Assembly (NCBI RefSeq): GCF_029714285.1
Contig: NZ_CP121662.1
Coordinates: 434,001 to 498,000, forward strand
DNA: 64,000 bases
DNA from: Rhizobium sp. CB3090
Lineage (GTDB): Bacteria > Pseudomonadota > Alphaproteobacteria > Rhizobiales > Rhizobiaceae
Direction of reading: 5' to 3'
In this document: one piece after another, positions 37,395 to 46,451 of the stretch
Layout of the letters: each line of letters opens with the position of its first letter
Position numbering within the stretch: position 1 is the first letter of the stretch
Notes under the pieces: generated by a model
Seen by the model: the letters and a program-made list of their open reading frames with translations, nothing else
Told to the model about the DNA's origin: nothing
The model's database searches: none
Position numbers and translations under genes: made by a program

Positions 37395-37958
37395 TCAGCT
37401 CCGCTGCGGCAAAAGGGGATAGCCGACCATGACGGCGCGGCCGACGAGGGCGGCGACAACAGCCTTGACGAGATCGCCGGGAACGAAGCCCATCGACCCT
37501 TTGAACGCGTTGGTGAAGCCAAGATTGGCCGCGATCGCGAGCCAGGCAATGCCGAAGGCGTAGAGAACCACGACGCCGCCGATCACCGAAGCGATGAAGA
37601 AGCCGATGCCCTGGGCAAGTCCCGCCTGCTCGGCCTTCACCAGCCGCTCGGAGAGATAACCGGTGACGTAGGCGGCGAAGATCCAGCCGATGAAGAAGCC
37701 GGCCGTCGGGCCGGCGAAGACGGCAAGTCCGCCGCGGCCGCCCGATAGCACCGGCAGGCCGATTGCCACCAGCACGACGACGATCAATACCGCAACCGCG
37801 CCGCGCTTTGCGCCAAGTACCACGCCCGCAAGCATCACGCCGAGCGACTGCGCAGTGATCGGCACCGGAATGATGCCGATCGGGATCGGCGGCAGCAGGC
37901 CGAGCGCCACGATGATGGCGGCAAAGAGCGCAGAGAGGACGAGGTCGCGGGTGGTCAT
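37395..37958 (-). CDS. bioY: Biotin transporter substrate-binding subunit BioY
   Basis: S-component of the energy-coupling-factor biotin importer; a 187-residue membrane protein with about six hydrophobic helices. The ATG at 37958 gives MTTRDLVLSALFAAIIVALG. Family marks are PIPIGIIPVPITAQSLGVML near 30 and GGRGGLAVFAGPTAGFFIGW near 76. BioY binds biotin and couples to the BioN/BioM module encoded immediately upstream (28 bases from bioN). No BioR-type operator was recognised near the operon start. Confidence 0.93.
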   Translation of the reverse strand: MTTRDLVLSALFAAIIVALGLLPPIPIGIIPVPITAQSLGVMLAGVVLGAKRGAVAVLIVVVLVAIGLPVLSGGRGGLAVFAGPTAGFFIGWIFAAYVTGYLSERLVKAEQAGLAQGIGFFIASVIGGVVVLYAFGIAWLAIAANLGFTNAFKGSMGFVPGDLVKAVVAALVGRAVMVGYPLLPQRS

Positions 37959-37986
37959 GACGGCTCCATTCGAAAACAGTGTCTTT

Positions 37987-38589
37987 TCAATGCCGCCGAA
38001 TGCCCCGGGCGTCAATCGCAGCCGCGATATTGTCGGCATCCCGCAGGGTCAGGATGATCAGCGGCCCCAGCGTCGTCGTGAGGCGGATTTTAATCCCCCG
38101 CGCCTCATGCGCCTCTCGTATGGCGCGGTAACGGTCGAGGATTTCCGGGACGAAGCGCACGACAAGGCCGACCGCAAGACCGATATCGGCGGCCTTGAGC
38201 AGATCGGCCTTTTCCAATGGCGCGGCAAGCGCTGTAATCTCGTCGATGAAAGCGGCAATCGACGTCGTCGCCGTCACCACAGCCGCGAAAAACACCAGTG
38301 CGGTCAGCCGCAACACGGTGACGGCGGCGACATGGACGGGATTGAAGATCAGGCTGAACAGCGCCACGACGACAATGGTGAGAATGACCGGCCGCAGCCG
38401 CTTCAACGACTCGCTCACGGGTAACCCACTCTTGAAATAGAGCAGGGTGCCGATGGCGACGGCCAGGCCGAGCAGCGCGAGATTATCCGTCAGGAACAAT
38501 AGGATACCGAGAGCCGCCAGCGTGTCGAGCTTGAGACGCGGCCCGATCCGGTGCATCCAGGTGTTGGCGTCGACGTGCAGCGTCTGCAT
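37987..38589 (-). CDS. bioN: Energy-coupling factor transmembrane protein BioN (EcfT)
   Basis: T-component of the biotin ECF transporter, 200 residues. It has hydrophobic helices in the first two thirds and the cytoplasmic coupling helices at the C-terminus, including the Ala-Arg-Gly motif REAHEARGIKIR near 160 and a second at DARGIRRH at the end. These contact the ATPase. Its ATG overlaps the bioM stop codon by one base (TGATG), so translation is coupled. Confidence 0.92.
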   Translation of the reverse strand: MQTLHVDANTWMHRIGPRLKLDTLAALGILLFLTDNLALLGLAVAIGTLLYFKSGLPVSESLKRLRPVILTIVVVALFSLIFNPVHVAAVTVLRLTALVFFAAVVTATTSIAAFIDEITALAAPLEKADLLKAADIGLAVGLVVRFVPEILDRYRAIREAHEARGIKIRLTTTLGPLIILTLRDADNIAAAIDARGIRRH

Positions 38590-39284
38590 CAGGCAGCCAA
38601 CTCCTTGTAGCGGGCGATAGCTTCGGCCGGTGGCGCGTCGGCGATCAAGCGACCTTGATCAAACAGCAGCACGCGGTCGAAATCCTCTATCAGCGGCAGG
38701 TCATGGCTGATGACGATAACATGTTCCGGCAGGCCGGCAATGGTGGTCTGCACCAGAGCCCTGTTCTTGAGATCGAGCTGATTGGTTGGCTCGTCGAGGA
38801 TGAGGATGTCAGGGCCAGTGACGAGCACGGAGCAGAGAGCTGCCATCTGCAGCTCGCCGCCGGAAAGTTCATGCGCCCGCCGTTCTGCCAGGTGGGAGAC
38901 ACCGAACCGGTCAAGAATGCCGTCCACCGCTGCCTCGATGTCGCTCTTGCCGAGCCCGCGAGCCTTGAGACCGAAGGCGATATCGTCACGAATGATCGGC
39001 AGGATGATCTGGTTCTGCGGCGACTGGAAGATATAGCCGACCTTTCCGAGCACGGATTTGGCGTCGGTAACGGTGTCGAGCCCGTCGACGGTGACCCGGC
39101 CGGTCGTCGGTTTGGCGAGCCCGTTGATCAGCCGTGCAAATGTCGTCTTGCCGGAACCATTGAGCCCGATCACGCCGATGCGCCGCTCGCTCAGCGCTAG
39201 GCTGAGCGGCGCAAGCGCAGGCCGCGGGCCGAAATTGACGCCGGCATTGTCGAAGCGGATATCCAAGCTGTTGCTCTGCTCCAT
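38589..39284 (-). CDS. bioM: Energy-coupling factor ATPase BioM
   Basis: ATP-binding subunit driving biotin uptake, 231 residues. Walker A is GLNGSGKTT near 39, the Q-loop YIFQSPQNQIILP near 83, the signature ELSGGELQMA near 139, Walker B DILILDEPTNQLD near 157, and the switch histidine is in VISHDLPLIED near 191. First gene of bioM-bioN-bioY, an order typical of rhizobia. It is divergent from the YcaQ-type gene across only 62 bases. Confidence 0.94.
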   Translation of the reverse strand: MEQSNSLDIRFDNAGVNFGPRPALAPLSLALSERRIGVIGLNGSGKTTFARLINGLAKPTTGRVTVDGLDTVTDAKSVLGKVGYIFQSPQNQIILPIIRDDIAFGLKARGLGKSDIEAAVDGILDRFGVSHLAERRAHELSGGELQMAALCSVLVTGPDILILDEPTNQLDLKNRALVQTTIAGLPEHVIVISHDLPLIEDFDRVLLFDQGRLIADAPPAEAIARYKELAA

Positions 39285-39346
39285 CGTGATATCGCGGTCC
39301 TATAGCCCATCGCGAAGAATTATCAAATCAACGCCCGTTTGAAAGC

Positions 39347-40564
39347 ATGGGAATTTATGCCTATGATCCATGCATGACGAATCTGCTTTCAAACCGAGAT
39401 GCCCGCCGTGTCTTCCTCGCCAAGCAGGGGCTTTCCAATCCGCCGAACCGGGCCTTGACCAAGGCCGGGCTGCTGCAGTTGATCCACGATATCGGCTTCG
39501 TGCAGGTCGACAGCATCGCAACCGTCGAGCGGGCACACCACCAGATTCTGTTTTCCCGCAATCAGACCTATCGGCGCGAGCATCTGACGGAACTGCTGGA
39601 AAAGGATGGCGCGCTGTTCGAAAACTGGACGCACGACGCGTCCATCCTGCCGAGCGCCTTCTTCGTCTATTGGAAGCACCGATTCCGCCGCGAGGAAGTA
39701 GCAATCGTCGAGCGCTGGCGCAAATGGCGGGGCGAGGGGTTCGAAGCCGCTTTCGACGAAACCTATGAACGCGTCCTGAAAAACGGCGCCATCACGGCTC
39801 GCGAGATCAAGGACGACAATCACACCTCCGGCGGCTGGTGGAACTGGCATCCGAACAAGACTGCGCTCGAATATTTCTGGCGCACCGGCAAATTCGCGAT
39901 TGCCGGCCGCACCAATTTCCAAAAGGTCTACGATCTCGTCGAGCGCGTCTTGCCAGAAAGATTCCACACGCCCGAAGTCGGCCATGACGAATTCGTCGAC
40001 TGGGCCTGCCGCAGCGCCCTGCAGCGTCTGGGATTCGCCACGTCAGGCGAAATCGCCGCCTTCTGGGATTTGGTGACGCCGCAGGAGTCCAAAACCTGGG
40101 TCGAGACGCACCGCGACGAACTGACGGAAATATTGATCGAGCCCGCCGTGGACGGCAAGCCACGCCCTTCCTTCGCCTTCGCCGATTTCTCGGCAACGCT
40201 TGACAGCTTCCCCGAAGCGCCAGCCCGGATGCGCGTTCTCAGCCCCTTCGATCCGACGATACGCGACCGCAACCGCACCGAACGCCTCTTCGGCTTTTTC
40301 TACCGCATCGAGGTTTTCGTGCCGGAGCCGAAACGTGAATATGGCTACTATGTCTTTCCACTTTTGGAAGGAGACCGGCTGATCGGCCGGATCGATATGA
40401 AAGCCGACCGCAAAGCGGGCACGCTGGACGTTAAACGGTTATGGTTAGAGCCCGGTGTCCGGGCATCCGCCGGACGGCTGGGAAAATTGGAAGCCGAATT
40501 GGACCGGGTGGCGCGCTTTACCGGGGTGGAGAAGGTGGCATTTCTGGACGGGTGGCGCGGCTAG
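39347..40564 (+). CDS. YcaQ/AlkX-type winged-helix DNA glycosylase
   Basis: HTH_42-superfamily protein of 405 residues. E. coli YcaQ (AlkX) unhooks interstrand crosslinks and removes N-alkylated bases. The catalytic QxD motif is present as FVQVDSIATVERAHH near residue 52, followed by the typical HASILPSAFF-like segment (THDASILPSAFFVYW near 95). The C-terminal half contains a winged-helix repeat and VLSPFDPTIRDRNRTERLFGF near 298, where family members carry conserved basic residues. The ATG at 39347 is used; another in-frame ATG lies at 39374. It ends beside a short palindromic repeat at 40567-40588. Confidence 0.9.
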   Translation: MGIYAYDPCMTNLLSNRDARRVFLAKQGLSNPPNRALTKAGLLQLIHDIGFVQVDSIATVERAHHQILFSRNQTYRREHLTELLEKDGALFENWTHDASILPSAFFVYWKHRFRREEVAIVERWRKWRGEGFEAAFDETYERVLKNGAITAREIKDDNHTSGGWWNWHPNKTALEYFWRTGKFAIAGRTNFQKVYDLVERVLPERFHTPEVGHDEFVDWACRSALQRLGFATSGEIAAFWDLVTPQESKTWVETHRDELTEILIEPAVDGKPRPSFAFADFSATLDSFPEAPARMRVLSPFDPTIRDRNRTERLFGFFYRIEVFVPEPKREYGYYVFPLLEGDRLIGRIDMKADRKAGTLDVKRLWLEPGVRASAGRLGKLEAELDRVARFTGVEKVAFLDGWRG

Positions 40565-40566
40565 GA

Positions 40567-40588
40567 CCTTCTCCCCGGGGGGAGAAGG
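40567..40588. repeat. Short rhizobial palindrome between convergent genes
   Basis: CCTTCTCCCC (40567-40576) and GGGGAGAAGG (40579-40588) form a perfect hairpin with loop GG. The arm sequence is the same as in the mosaic element at 12775-12931, so this is a single-palindrome copy of the same family. Confidence 0.75.
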
Positions 40589-40593
40589 AAGAA

Positions 40594-41697
40594 TCAGCAA
40601 ATCTCCGTCTTGGCGATCTTGATCCCGAAACCTTCCAGGCCGACATAGTGCCGCTCGCGGCTGGTGAGCAGTTTGATCGAACTGACGCCGAGGTCTTTCA
40701 GGATCTGCGCGCCGAGGCCGATTTCCAGCCATTCGCTGTCGCGTGCCTGTGCCTCGGCATGCGTCTCGTGGCCGGCCTGGCGGGATTTGCGGCCATTGTC
40801 GAAATGGCCGACACCCACCGAGCCTTCCCGCAGATAGACGATGATGCCGCGGCCCTCGTCGGCGATCTTCTTCATGTAGAAATCGACCGGACGGCGCTTG
40901 CCGAACAGGTCTTCGGCCACGCTTTCCGGATGCAAACGAACCGGAATGTCGATGCCGTCGCGGATATCGCCGAAGACGACGGCGAGATGCTGCATCGGGT
41001 CCCAAGGCAGCGAATAGGTATGTGCACGCGCCTTGCCGAACGGTGTTTCGATATCGAAGCTGGCGCCGAGTTCGATCAGCGTTTCCTTGCGCTGGCGATA
41101 GGCGATGAGGTCGGCGACGGAGATGAGCTTCAGCCCATTCCGTCCGGCAAATTCCACCACCTGCTGGCCGCGCGTCACCGTGCCGTCGTCATTGACGAGC
41201 TCGCTGATGACGCCGATCGGCGGAAGGCCGGCGAGCCGGCAGAGGTCGACGGCGGCTTCCGTATGGCCCGAGCGCATCAGCACGCCGCCTTCGCGAGAGA
41301 CGAGCGGGAAGATATGGCCTGGGCGAACGAAATCGGTCGGGCCAACATTCGGATTGGCGAGATTGCGCACCGTCAGCGTGCGGTCATCAGCGGAAATGCC
41401 AGTGGTCGTGCCGTGCTTGAAGTCGACCGAGACGGTAAATGCGGTTGTATGGGCCGAATCGTTTTCCGCCACCATGGCGTTGAGATTGAGGCGCTTGGCC
41501 TCCTCGCGCGGCATCGGCGTGCAGACGATTCCCGACGTATGACGGACGATGAAGGCCATCTTCTCGGGCGTGCAATGGACGGCGGCAACGATCAGGTCGC
41601 CTTCATTCTCGCGGTCGTTATCATCCATGACTACGACGATCTCGCCGGCCTCGAAGGCTCGGATGGCTTCCACGACGCGCTTCTGATCATAGGGCAT
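40594..41697 (-). CDS. ribB: 3,4-dihydroxy-2-butanone 4-phosphate synthase with degenerate GTP cyclohydrolase II-like domain (RibBX type)
   Basis: RibB converts ribulose 5-phosphate to the four-carbon precursor of riboflavin. 367 residues. The N-terminal RibB domain (about 1-200) is intact: DDNDRENEGDLIVAAVH near 20, RHTSGIVCTPMP near 47, and REGGVLMRSGHTEAAVDL near 135. The C-terminal part keeps the RibA fold (HLAVVFGDI; VRLHPESVAEDLFGKRRP near 253-270; EEGRG-like DEGRGIIVYLRE) but has none of the three zinc cysteines expected in HPEC-x10-CDC, so GTP cyclohydrolase II activity is unlikely. This hybrid layout is known in Proteobacteria as RibBX. It follows aroC by ten bases; no FMN riboswitch is present. 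Confidence 0.93.
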   Translation of the reverse strand: MPYDQKRVVEAIRAFEAGEIVVVMDDNDRENEGDLIVAAVHCTPEKMAFIVRHTSGIVCTPMPREEAKRLNLNAMVAENDSAHTTAFTVSVDFKHGTTTGISADDRTLTVRNLANPNVGPTDFVRPGHIFPLVSREGGVLMRSGHTEAAVDLCRLAGLPPIGVISELVNDDGTVTRGQQVVEFAGRNGLKLISVADLIAYRQRKETLIELGASFDIETPFGKARAHTYSLPWDPMQHLAVVFGDIRDGIDIPVRLHPESVAEDLFGKRRPVDFYMKKIADEGRGIIVYLREGSVGVGHFDNGRKSRQAGHETHAEAQARDSEWLEIGLGAQILKDLGVSSIKLLTSRERHYVGLEGFGIKIAKTEIC

Positions 41698-41707
41698 GAA
41701 AACGTCC

Positions 41708-42805
41708 TTATTTCAGCCGGCCGGTCTGGCCGCGGTCCCTGAGGTAATGATCGGCGATGGCGCAGGCAACCATCGCCTCGCCGATCGGGACGGCACGAAT
41801 GCCGACACAAGGATCGTGGCGGCCCTTGGTGCGTACATCGACATTGTTGCCGTCGGCATCGATCGACTGGCGTTCCGTCAGGATCGAAGAGGTCGGCTTG
41901 ATGGCAAAGCGCGCGACGATGGGCTCGCCGGTGGAAATGCCGCCGAGTATGCCGCCTGCATGGTTGGACAGGAAAATGCGGTTGCCGTCATTGCCCATGC
42001 GCATTTCGTCGGCATTTTCCTCGCCGGTCAGTTCCGCGGAGGCGAAGCCTTCACCGATTTCGACGCCCTTGACAGCATTGATCGACATCAGCAGCGAGGC
42101 GATATCCTGATCGAGTTTGCCGTAGATCGGTGCGCCGAGACCGGTGGGCACGCCTTCGGCAACGACCTCGACGACGGCGCCGATCGAAGAGCCGGCCTTG
42201 CGGATGCCGTCGAGATATTCCTCCCAGACCGGTACAATCTCCGGATCGGGAGCAAAGAAGGGGTTCTGATCGACCTCAGCCCAGTCCCAATTGGCACGGT
42301 TGATCTTATGCTTGCCGATCTGCACCAGCGCGCCGCGCACGGTGACGCCAGGTACCACGAGACGGGCAATGCCGCCGGCCGCGACGCGCGCTGCCGTCTC
42401 GCGGGCAGACGAACGGCCGCCGCCGCGATAGTCGCGGATGCCATATTTGACGTCATAGGTATAATCGGCATGGCCGGGGCGGTACCGACGCGCGATCTCG
42501 CCGTAATCCTTGGAGCGCTGGTCGGTGTTTTCGATCAGCATCGAGATCGGCGTGCCCGTCGAGATCATCGTCTCGCCGTCTTCATCCAGCATCACGCCGG
42601 ACAGCACCTTGACGAGATCGTCTTCGCGGCGCTGCGTGACGAAGCGCGACTGACCGGGCTTGCGCTTGTCGAGCCAGACCTGAATGTCCTGAAGCTTGAA
42701 ACGCAGCCCTGGAGGGCAGCCGTCGATGACGCAGCCGAGTGCCGGCCCGTGGCTTTCGCCCCAGGTGGTGACGCGGAAGAGATGACCGAATGTATTGTGC
42801 GACAT
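41708..42805 (-). CDS. aroC: Chorismate synthase
   Basis: Final shikimate-pathway enzyme, making chorismate from 5-enolpyruvylshikimate 3-phosphate with reduced FMN; 365 residues. It opens with [20 protein letters not shown], containing the first signature [16 protein letters not shown]. Later marks are [19 protein letters not shown] near 130 and the C-terminal [23 protein letters not shown] segment ([15 protein letters not shown] near 270), then KPTSS. Chorismate also supplies 4-hydroxybenzoate for UbiA. It shares a transcript with ribB downstream. Confidence 0.97.
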   Translation of the reverse strand: MSHNTFGHLFRVTTWGESHGPALGCVIDGCPPGLRFKLQDIQVWLDKRKPGQSRFVTQRREDDLVKVLSGVMLDEDGETMISTGTPISMLIENTDQRSKDYGEIARRYRPGHADYTYDVKYGIRDYRGGGRSSARETAARVAAGGIARLVVPGVTVRGALVQIGKHKINRANWDWAEVDQNPFFAPDPEIVPVWEEYLDGIRKAGSSIGAVVEVVAEGVPTGLGAPIYGKLDQDIASLLMSINAVKGVEIGEGFASAELTGEENADEMRMGNDGNRIFLSNHAGGILGGISTGEPIVARFAIKPTSSILTERQSIDADGNNVDVRTKGRHDPCVGIRAVPIGEAMVACAIADHYLRDRGQTGRLK

Positions 42806-43104
42806 GGGAAACGACCGGATTGCTGCGGCCCGGCGGCAGCCGCGCCTTTATCTCTTGGAATTGCGGCACACTCATAGGCCAAAAAGCTGCCGAGGCAAAT
42901 CTTTCTTTCCATTGTGGCCGCGCAGGCCGGCACCTGCCGGCGCCTGTTATGGTAAACGAAGATTAATCCATGCTGTGGATTGTGAAAACACATTCATCAA
43001 TTGGGCGACGAACGCCATTGTTGCGGGCAACTTCCGCCATATTCAAAGCGTTACCTGTGATCAATCAAATTTAGCACCGATATTGAGATTAAAGGGTACT
43101 CCCG

Positions 43105-43365
43105 ATGCGCTTCTTTGTTGCGACCCTTCTGGCCACGGCAAGTCTTCTCGCTCCCGTCGCCGGTTTTGCCGAAAGCGCTGACGTCGAGGCGACGATCAAG
43201 AAGGTCGACGAGAAGAATTTCAGCATTACGCTGGACGATGGCAAAAGTTATCAAGCACCGCAGGACTTCGATTTCACCGGCCTGAAAGCCGGCGTGAAGG
43301 TCGTCGTCTTCTATACCGAGGTCGATGGCAAGCGCGTCATCAACGATCTCGACATTGTGCAGTAG
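43105..43365 (+). CDS. DUF1344 domain protein, secreted
   Basis: An 86-residue small exported protein of the DUF1344 family, function unknown. The signal peptide RFFVATLLATASLLAPVAGFA is cleaved before ESADVEA. The mature part is a compact, mainly beta domain: VEATIKKVDEKNFSITLDDG, then FTGLKAGVKVVVFYTEVDGK. It stands alone and is convergent with the histidine phosphatase. The 299 bases upstream to aroC hold no gene; no firm promoter or operator was seen there. Confidence 0.82.
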   Translation: MRFFVATLLATASLLAPVAGFAESADVEATIKKVDEKNFSITLDDGKSYQAPQDFDFTGLKAGVKVVVFYTEVDGKRVINDLDIVQ

Positions 43366-43396
43366 GGATCGAAAAATATCAGCTTGGTGGCGGCTT

Positions 43397-43990
43397 TCAG
43401 ATCCAGCCAATGATGTTTATCTCAGGATCGACCTTCAAGATACGATCCTGCGGAATTTCCGCGTCAGCGGCATCCTCTTTCGAGATATCGGCGATTAATC
43501 GGAACAGTGAGCGGATAACGCCGCCATGGGTGACGCAGACGGTCGGCCGATCGACCGAAGTCAGCCAGGATCCAACGCGCCAGGAGAGGATTTCGTAGCT
43601 TTCCGCATCCTCGCCGGGCGGGATGAAGTCCCACTTGCCCGCGTTGCGCTCGGCGAGGCGTTCGGCCTCGGTCGCCTTCAATTCCTTGAGGGTGAAGCCT
43701 TCCCAGGCGCCGAAGGAGACTTCTACAAGCCGCTCGTCGGTGCGGTAATCCCTGGGCGGCAGGCCCATGGCTTCGCGCGCGATCTCCATGGTTTCGCGCG
43801 TCCGCCTGAGCGGGCTCGCGACAAAGTCGAAAGGCTGGTTTTCGAAAGCGAGGATTTCAGCGAGCTCGATACCGTTCTGCCGCGCCTGCGCGCGGCCGAT
43901 GGCATTGAGATCGATATCTTTCTGTCCCTGCAGCCGGCGCTCGGCATTCCAGTCCGTCTGACCGTGGCGTATCACATAGAGAGGCGGCAC
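43397..43990 (-). CDS. Histidine phosphatase family protein (phosphoglycerate mutase-like)
   Basis: A 197-residue cofactor-independent-of-metal phosphatase of the RHG superfamily. The catalytic RHGQTDWNAERRLQGQKD lies at 8-25 (phosphohistidine), ASPLRRTRETMEIA near 59 carries the second Arg, the acid/base Glu is in RLVEVSFGAWEG near 86, and CVTHGGVIRSLF near 153 has the second catalytic His. The substrate is not predictable; such proteins act on phosphosugars, nucleotides or phosphoproteins. It follows fabI by 18 bases on the same strand, so the two are probably cotranscribed. Confidence 0.9.
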   Translation of the reverse strand: MPPLYVIRHGQTDWNAERRLQGQKDIDLNAIGRAQARQNGIELAEILAFENQPFDFVASPLRRTRETMEIAREAMGLPPRDYRTDERLVEVSFGAWEGFTLKELKATEAERLAERNAGKWDFIPPGEDAESYEILSWRVGSWLTSVDRPTVCVTHGGVIRSLFRLIADISKEDAADAEIPQDRILKVDPEINIIGWI

Positions 43991-44008
43991 GGTCAGGCTT
44001 CCTGTTGA

Positions 44009-44827
44009 TCAATCCTTGACGACGGCGATATCGGGCGCATCCACGGCCTTCATGCCGATGGCATGATAACCCGAATCGACGTGATGCACTTCGCCGGTGA
44101 CGGCCGTGGAAAGATCGGAGAGGAGATAAAGCGCGGAGTTGCCGACTTCGTCGATCGAAACTGTCCGCTTCAGCGGTGCGTTATATTCGTTCCACTTCAA
44201 GATGTAGCGGAAGTCACCGATGCCGGCGGCGGCGAGCGTCTTGATCGGGCCGGCCGAAATGGCGTTGACGCGAATGCCGCGGCCGCCGAGGTCAACCGCA
44301 AGGTAGCGCACGCTCGCTTCGAGAGCAGCCTTGGCAACGCCCATGACGTTGTAGTTCGGCATGACCTTCTCGGCACCGTAATAGGTCAGCGTGATGATCG
44401 AGCCACCGTCGTTCATGATGCGCTCGGCGCGCTGGGCAACAGCGATCAGCGAATAAACGGAGATATCCATCGTGCGCGCGAAATTATCGCGGCTGGTATC
44501 GACGTAGCGGCCGGTCAGCTCATCCTTGTCGGAGAAGGCGATGGCATGCACGACGAAATCGATCTTGCCCCATTTCGCTTCCAGCGTGTCCATGACGGCG
44601 TCGATCGTCGCGGGTTCCGTAACGTCGCAATGGCCGGCCATGAAGGCGCCAAGTTCCTGGGCGAGCGGCTCGACGCGCTTCTTCAAAGCATCGCCCTGCC
44701 ACGTCAACGCGATTTCGGCACCGGCTTCCGAACAGGCCTTGGCAATACCCCACGCTATGGAACGGTTGTTTGCAACGCCGAGGATGACGCCGCGCTTGCC
44801 TGCCATGAGGCCAGTGGCTTGAGCCAT
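44009..44827 (-). CDS. fabI: Enoyl-[acyl-carrier-protein] reductase (NADH), FabI
   Basis: Short-chain dehydrogenase catalysing the last step of each fatty-acid elongation cycle, 272 residues. The nucleotide loop is GVANNRSIAWGIAKACSEAG near 18, and VDFVVHAIAFSDKDEL near 90 marks the FabI branch. The catalytic Tyr-x6-Lys is in MPNYNVMGVAKAALE near 158-165. The substrate loop GPIKTLAAAGIGDF is near 196. Rhizobia often have two FabI copies. It lies upstream of the histidine phosphatase and 122 bases after the DnaJ-type gene. Confidence 0.96.
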   Translation of the reverse strand: MAQATGLMAGKRGVILGVANNRSIAWGIAKACSEAGAEIALTWQGDALKKRVEPLAQELGAFMAGHCDVTEPATIDAVMDTLEAKWGKIDFVVHAIAFSDKDELTGRYVDTSRDNFARTMDISVYSLIAVAQRAERIMNDGGSIITLTYYGAEKVMPNYNVMGVAKAALEASVRYLAVDLGGRGIRVNAISAGPIKTLAAAGIGDFRYILKWNEYNAPLKRTVSIDEVGNSALYLLSDLSTAVTGEVHHVDSGYHAIGMKAVDAPDIAVVKD

Positions 44828-44949
44828 ATTCTGCTCCCTTGAACTTTCGATTGATCCTGCCTATGGCATAGGCCGATCCCCTGTTCAAGCATCGGAAAGA
44901 TCATCAACTGTTAGGGATCGTAACAAAGGGTGCGGTTGTCACTGAAATT

Positions 44950-46113
44950 TCACAAAAAAAGCCCCTCGCGCATGCTGCGCATCAAATCAGTAACTTTATC
45001 GTCCGGTTTTTCCCACAGCATCAAGCGCAATTCCACCACGAGATTGCCTTTTCCGCCGTGCCCGTCCGGCAGTCCCTGATCGGAGATTCGGATGACCTGA
45101 TCCGAACCGGACCAAGGAGGGACTGTAAGCTTGACCGGACCGTTCAACCCCTCGACCATTGTCTCATAACCGAGCACCGCATTTTCGATGGTCACCGGAA
45201 GCGTCGTATGGACGTCGAGGCCATTGAGAGTGAAGCGGCTGTCGGCGGAGAGATGGATGGTGATCGCGACATCGCCGCGCTGCATACCCTGCAATTTCAG
45301 CCCCTGGCCCTTCAGATGTACGACCTGGCCGTTGGTGATATCCGTCGTCGCCTGAAAGCGCGCCTCCCGTCCGTCGGAAAGCGGTACGGTGATCCAGTTG
45401 CCCTTCAGCATATCTTCGAGTGTCACGGTCGCTTCCGCGGCGATCTCCGGCGCCTTCTCCGGCACCTTATCCTGGGTGCCGCCCGTAATACGGCGCACGA
45501 GTGAGCCGAGAATACCGAAGCGCGAGCGGAAGGCGGCTGGGCCAGTGCCTGTCGCAAGCTGCTCTTCCTCGGCAAAGGTCTCTTCAGCCTCGCCGTTGGT
45601 CGGTTCGCGCTGCTTTTCCGTCTCCGCGGCGCCGGCGGCAGTCTCCGACTGGTTCGGTGCAGCGCGGGCGGCCTTGGCACCGAAAATGCGCTCGACCATA
45701 TCCTCGGGTGACTCGGACCCGGCGGCCTGCGGGTTGGCGGCTGCGGCAGCCTTCTGCGCCTTCTGAGCAGTGGCACGTGCGAGCTCTTCCATGATCTTTT
45801 CAGCGTTAGCGCGCGCAGCCTTGGCGCGCTCCGCGGCTTCGCGGGCTGCCTGTCGCTGCTGCATGATGGTCTGCTCTTTGCTTTGGCCTGTCGCCTCGGC
45901 CATACGCGCAACCTGATCGTAGCGGCTGCGCTTCTGCGGGTCCTTCAGCGTTTCATAGGCACGGCCGATCTCGGCAAAGCGCTCCGTTGCCGTGGGATCG
46001 CCAACATTATGGTCGGGATGCACGGCCTTGGCCAGGTTGCGCCATGCCGCCTTGATTTCATCCGCCCCAGCATCCCTCTTTACGCCAAGCACCTTGTAAG
46101 GATCGCGCATCAT
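44950..46113 (-). CDS. DnaJ C-terminal domain protein (CbpA-like co-chaperone)
   Basis: J-domain protein stimulating a DnaK-type Hsp70, about 387 residues. It starts at the ATG pair 46113/46110 (MMRDPYKVLGVKRDAGADE), with GGTGG upstream. The J domain carries the essential HPD (AVHPDHNVGDP near 35). A long Ala/Glu/Lys-rich helical linker (about 75-210) replaces the Gly/Phe region. There are no CxxCxGxG zinc repeats, so it is of the CbpA type. A C-terminal substrate-binding domain begins near 240 (VTLEDMLKGNWITVPLSDG) and includes VKLTVPPWSGSDQVIRISDQ near 327. The last codons run into a T-rich tract. Confidence 0.9.
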   Translation of the reverse strand: MMRDPYKVLGVKRDAGADEIKAAWRNLAKAVHPDHNVGDPTATERFAEIGRAYETLKDPQKRSRYDQVARMAEATGQSKEQTIMQQRQAAREAAERAKAARANAEKIMEELARATAQKAQKAAAAANPQAAGSESPEDMVERIFGAKAARAAPNQSETAAGAAETEKQREPTNGEAEETFAEEEQLATGTGPAAFRSRFGILGSLVRRITGGTQDKVPEKAPEIAAEATVTLEDMLKGNWITVPLSDGREARFQATTDITNGQVVHLKGQGLKLQGMQRGDVAITIHLSADSRFTLNGLDVHTTLPVTIENAVLGYETMVEGLNGPVKLTVPPWSGSDQVIRISDQGLPDGHGGKGNLVVELRLMLWEKPDDKVTDLMRSMREGLFL

Positions 46114-46451
46114 CGTAACCACCATTTTTGAAAGGTGTGCCCGGCCTCGTTGTGGCACCCCGAAAGAAAGAAAACACATGCATCGCGCCGCATCTTTCGC
46201 TCCCCCGGAAGCAAGAAGGTTGACGCGCATATGGTGTGATCCTGCGCGAGCAGTTGCTAATCAGTTGTTACGCCGGTCAGGCCGCGCCGATTCGATCTGC
46301 CGTAATGGTTAGCCGTTCGCTAAGTTTTGATATGAGATGTCGTCTGGGAAGCCACGCCGCCAAAAGCTGACGGCACCCGCTTGCAGATGGCATTGCGGCG
46401 GGCACGCTTATCGAGCTGCTTTTCACCATGAAATGAGAAACGGGACGGCGA
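46114..46451. other. Intergenic region upstream of the DnaJ-type gene
   Basis: 338 bases without a supported gene. The DnaJ frame remains open upstream to 46230 but without family similarity. An inverted repeat TTAGC-CGTTC-GCTAA at 46309-46323 is one mismatch per half from a CtrA site. The rest is featureless to my reading, apart from being the place for the DnaJ promoter and the end of the adjacent lipoprotein gene. Confidence 0.5.

Noticed and set aside
40594..41697. Annotation as a fully bifunctional RibBA
   Set aside because: The three zinc-binding cysteines of GTP cyclohydrolase II are missing.
44953..44980. Terminator embedded in the 3' end of the DnaJ-type gene
   Set aside because: The stem is only five base pairs (GCGCA/TGCGC) and is separated from the T-run by eight bases.
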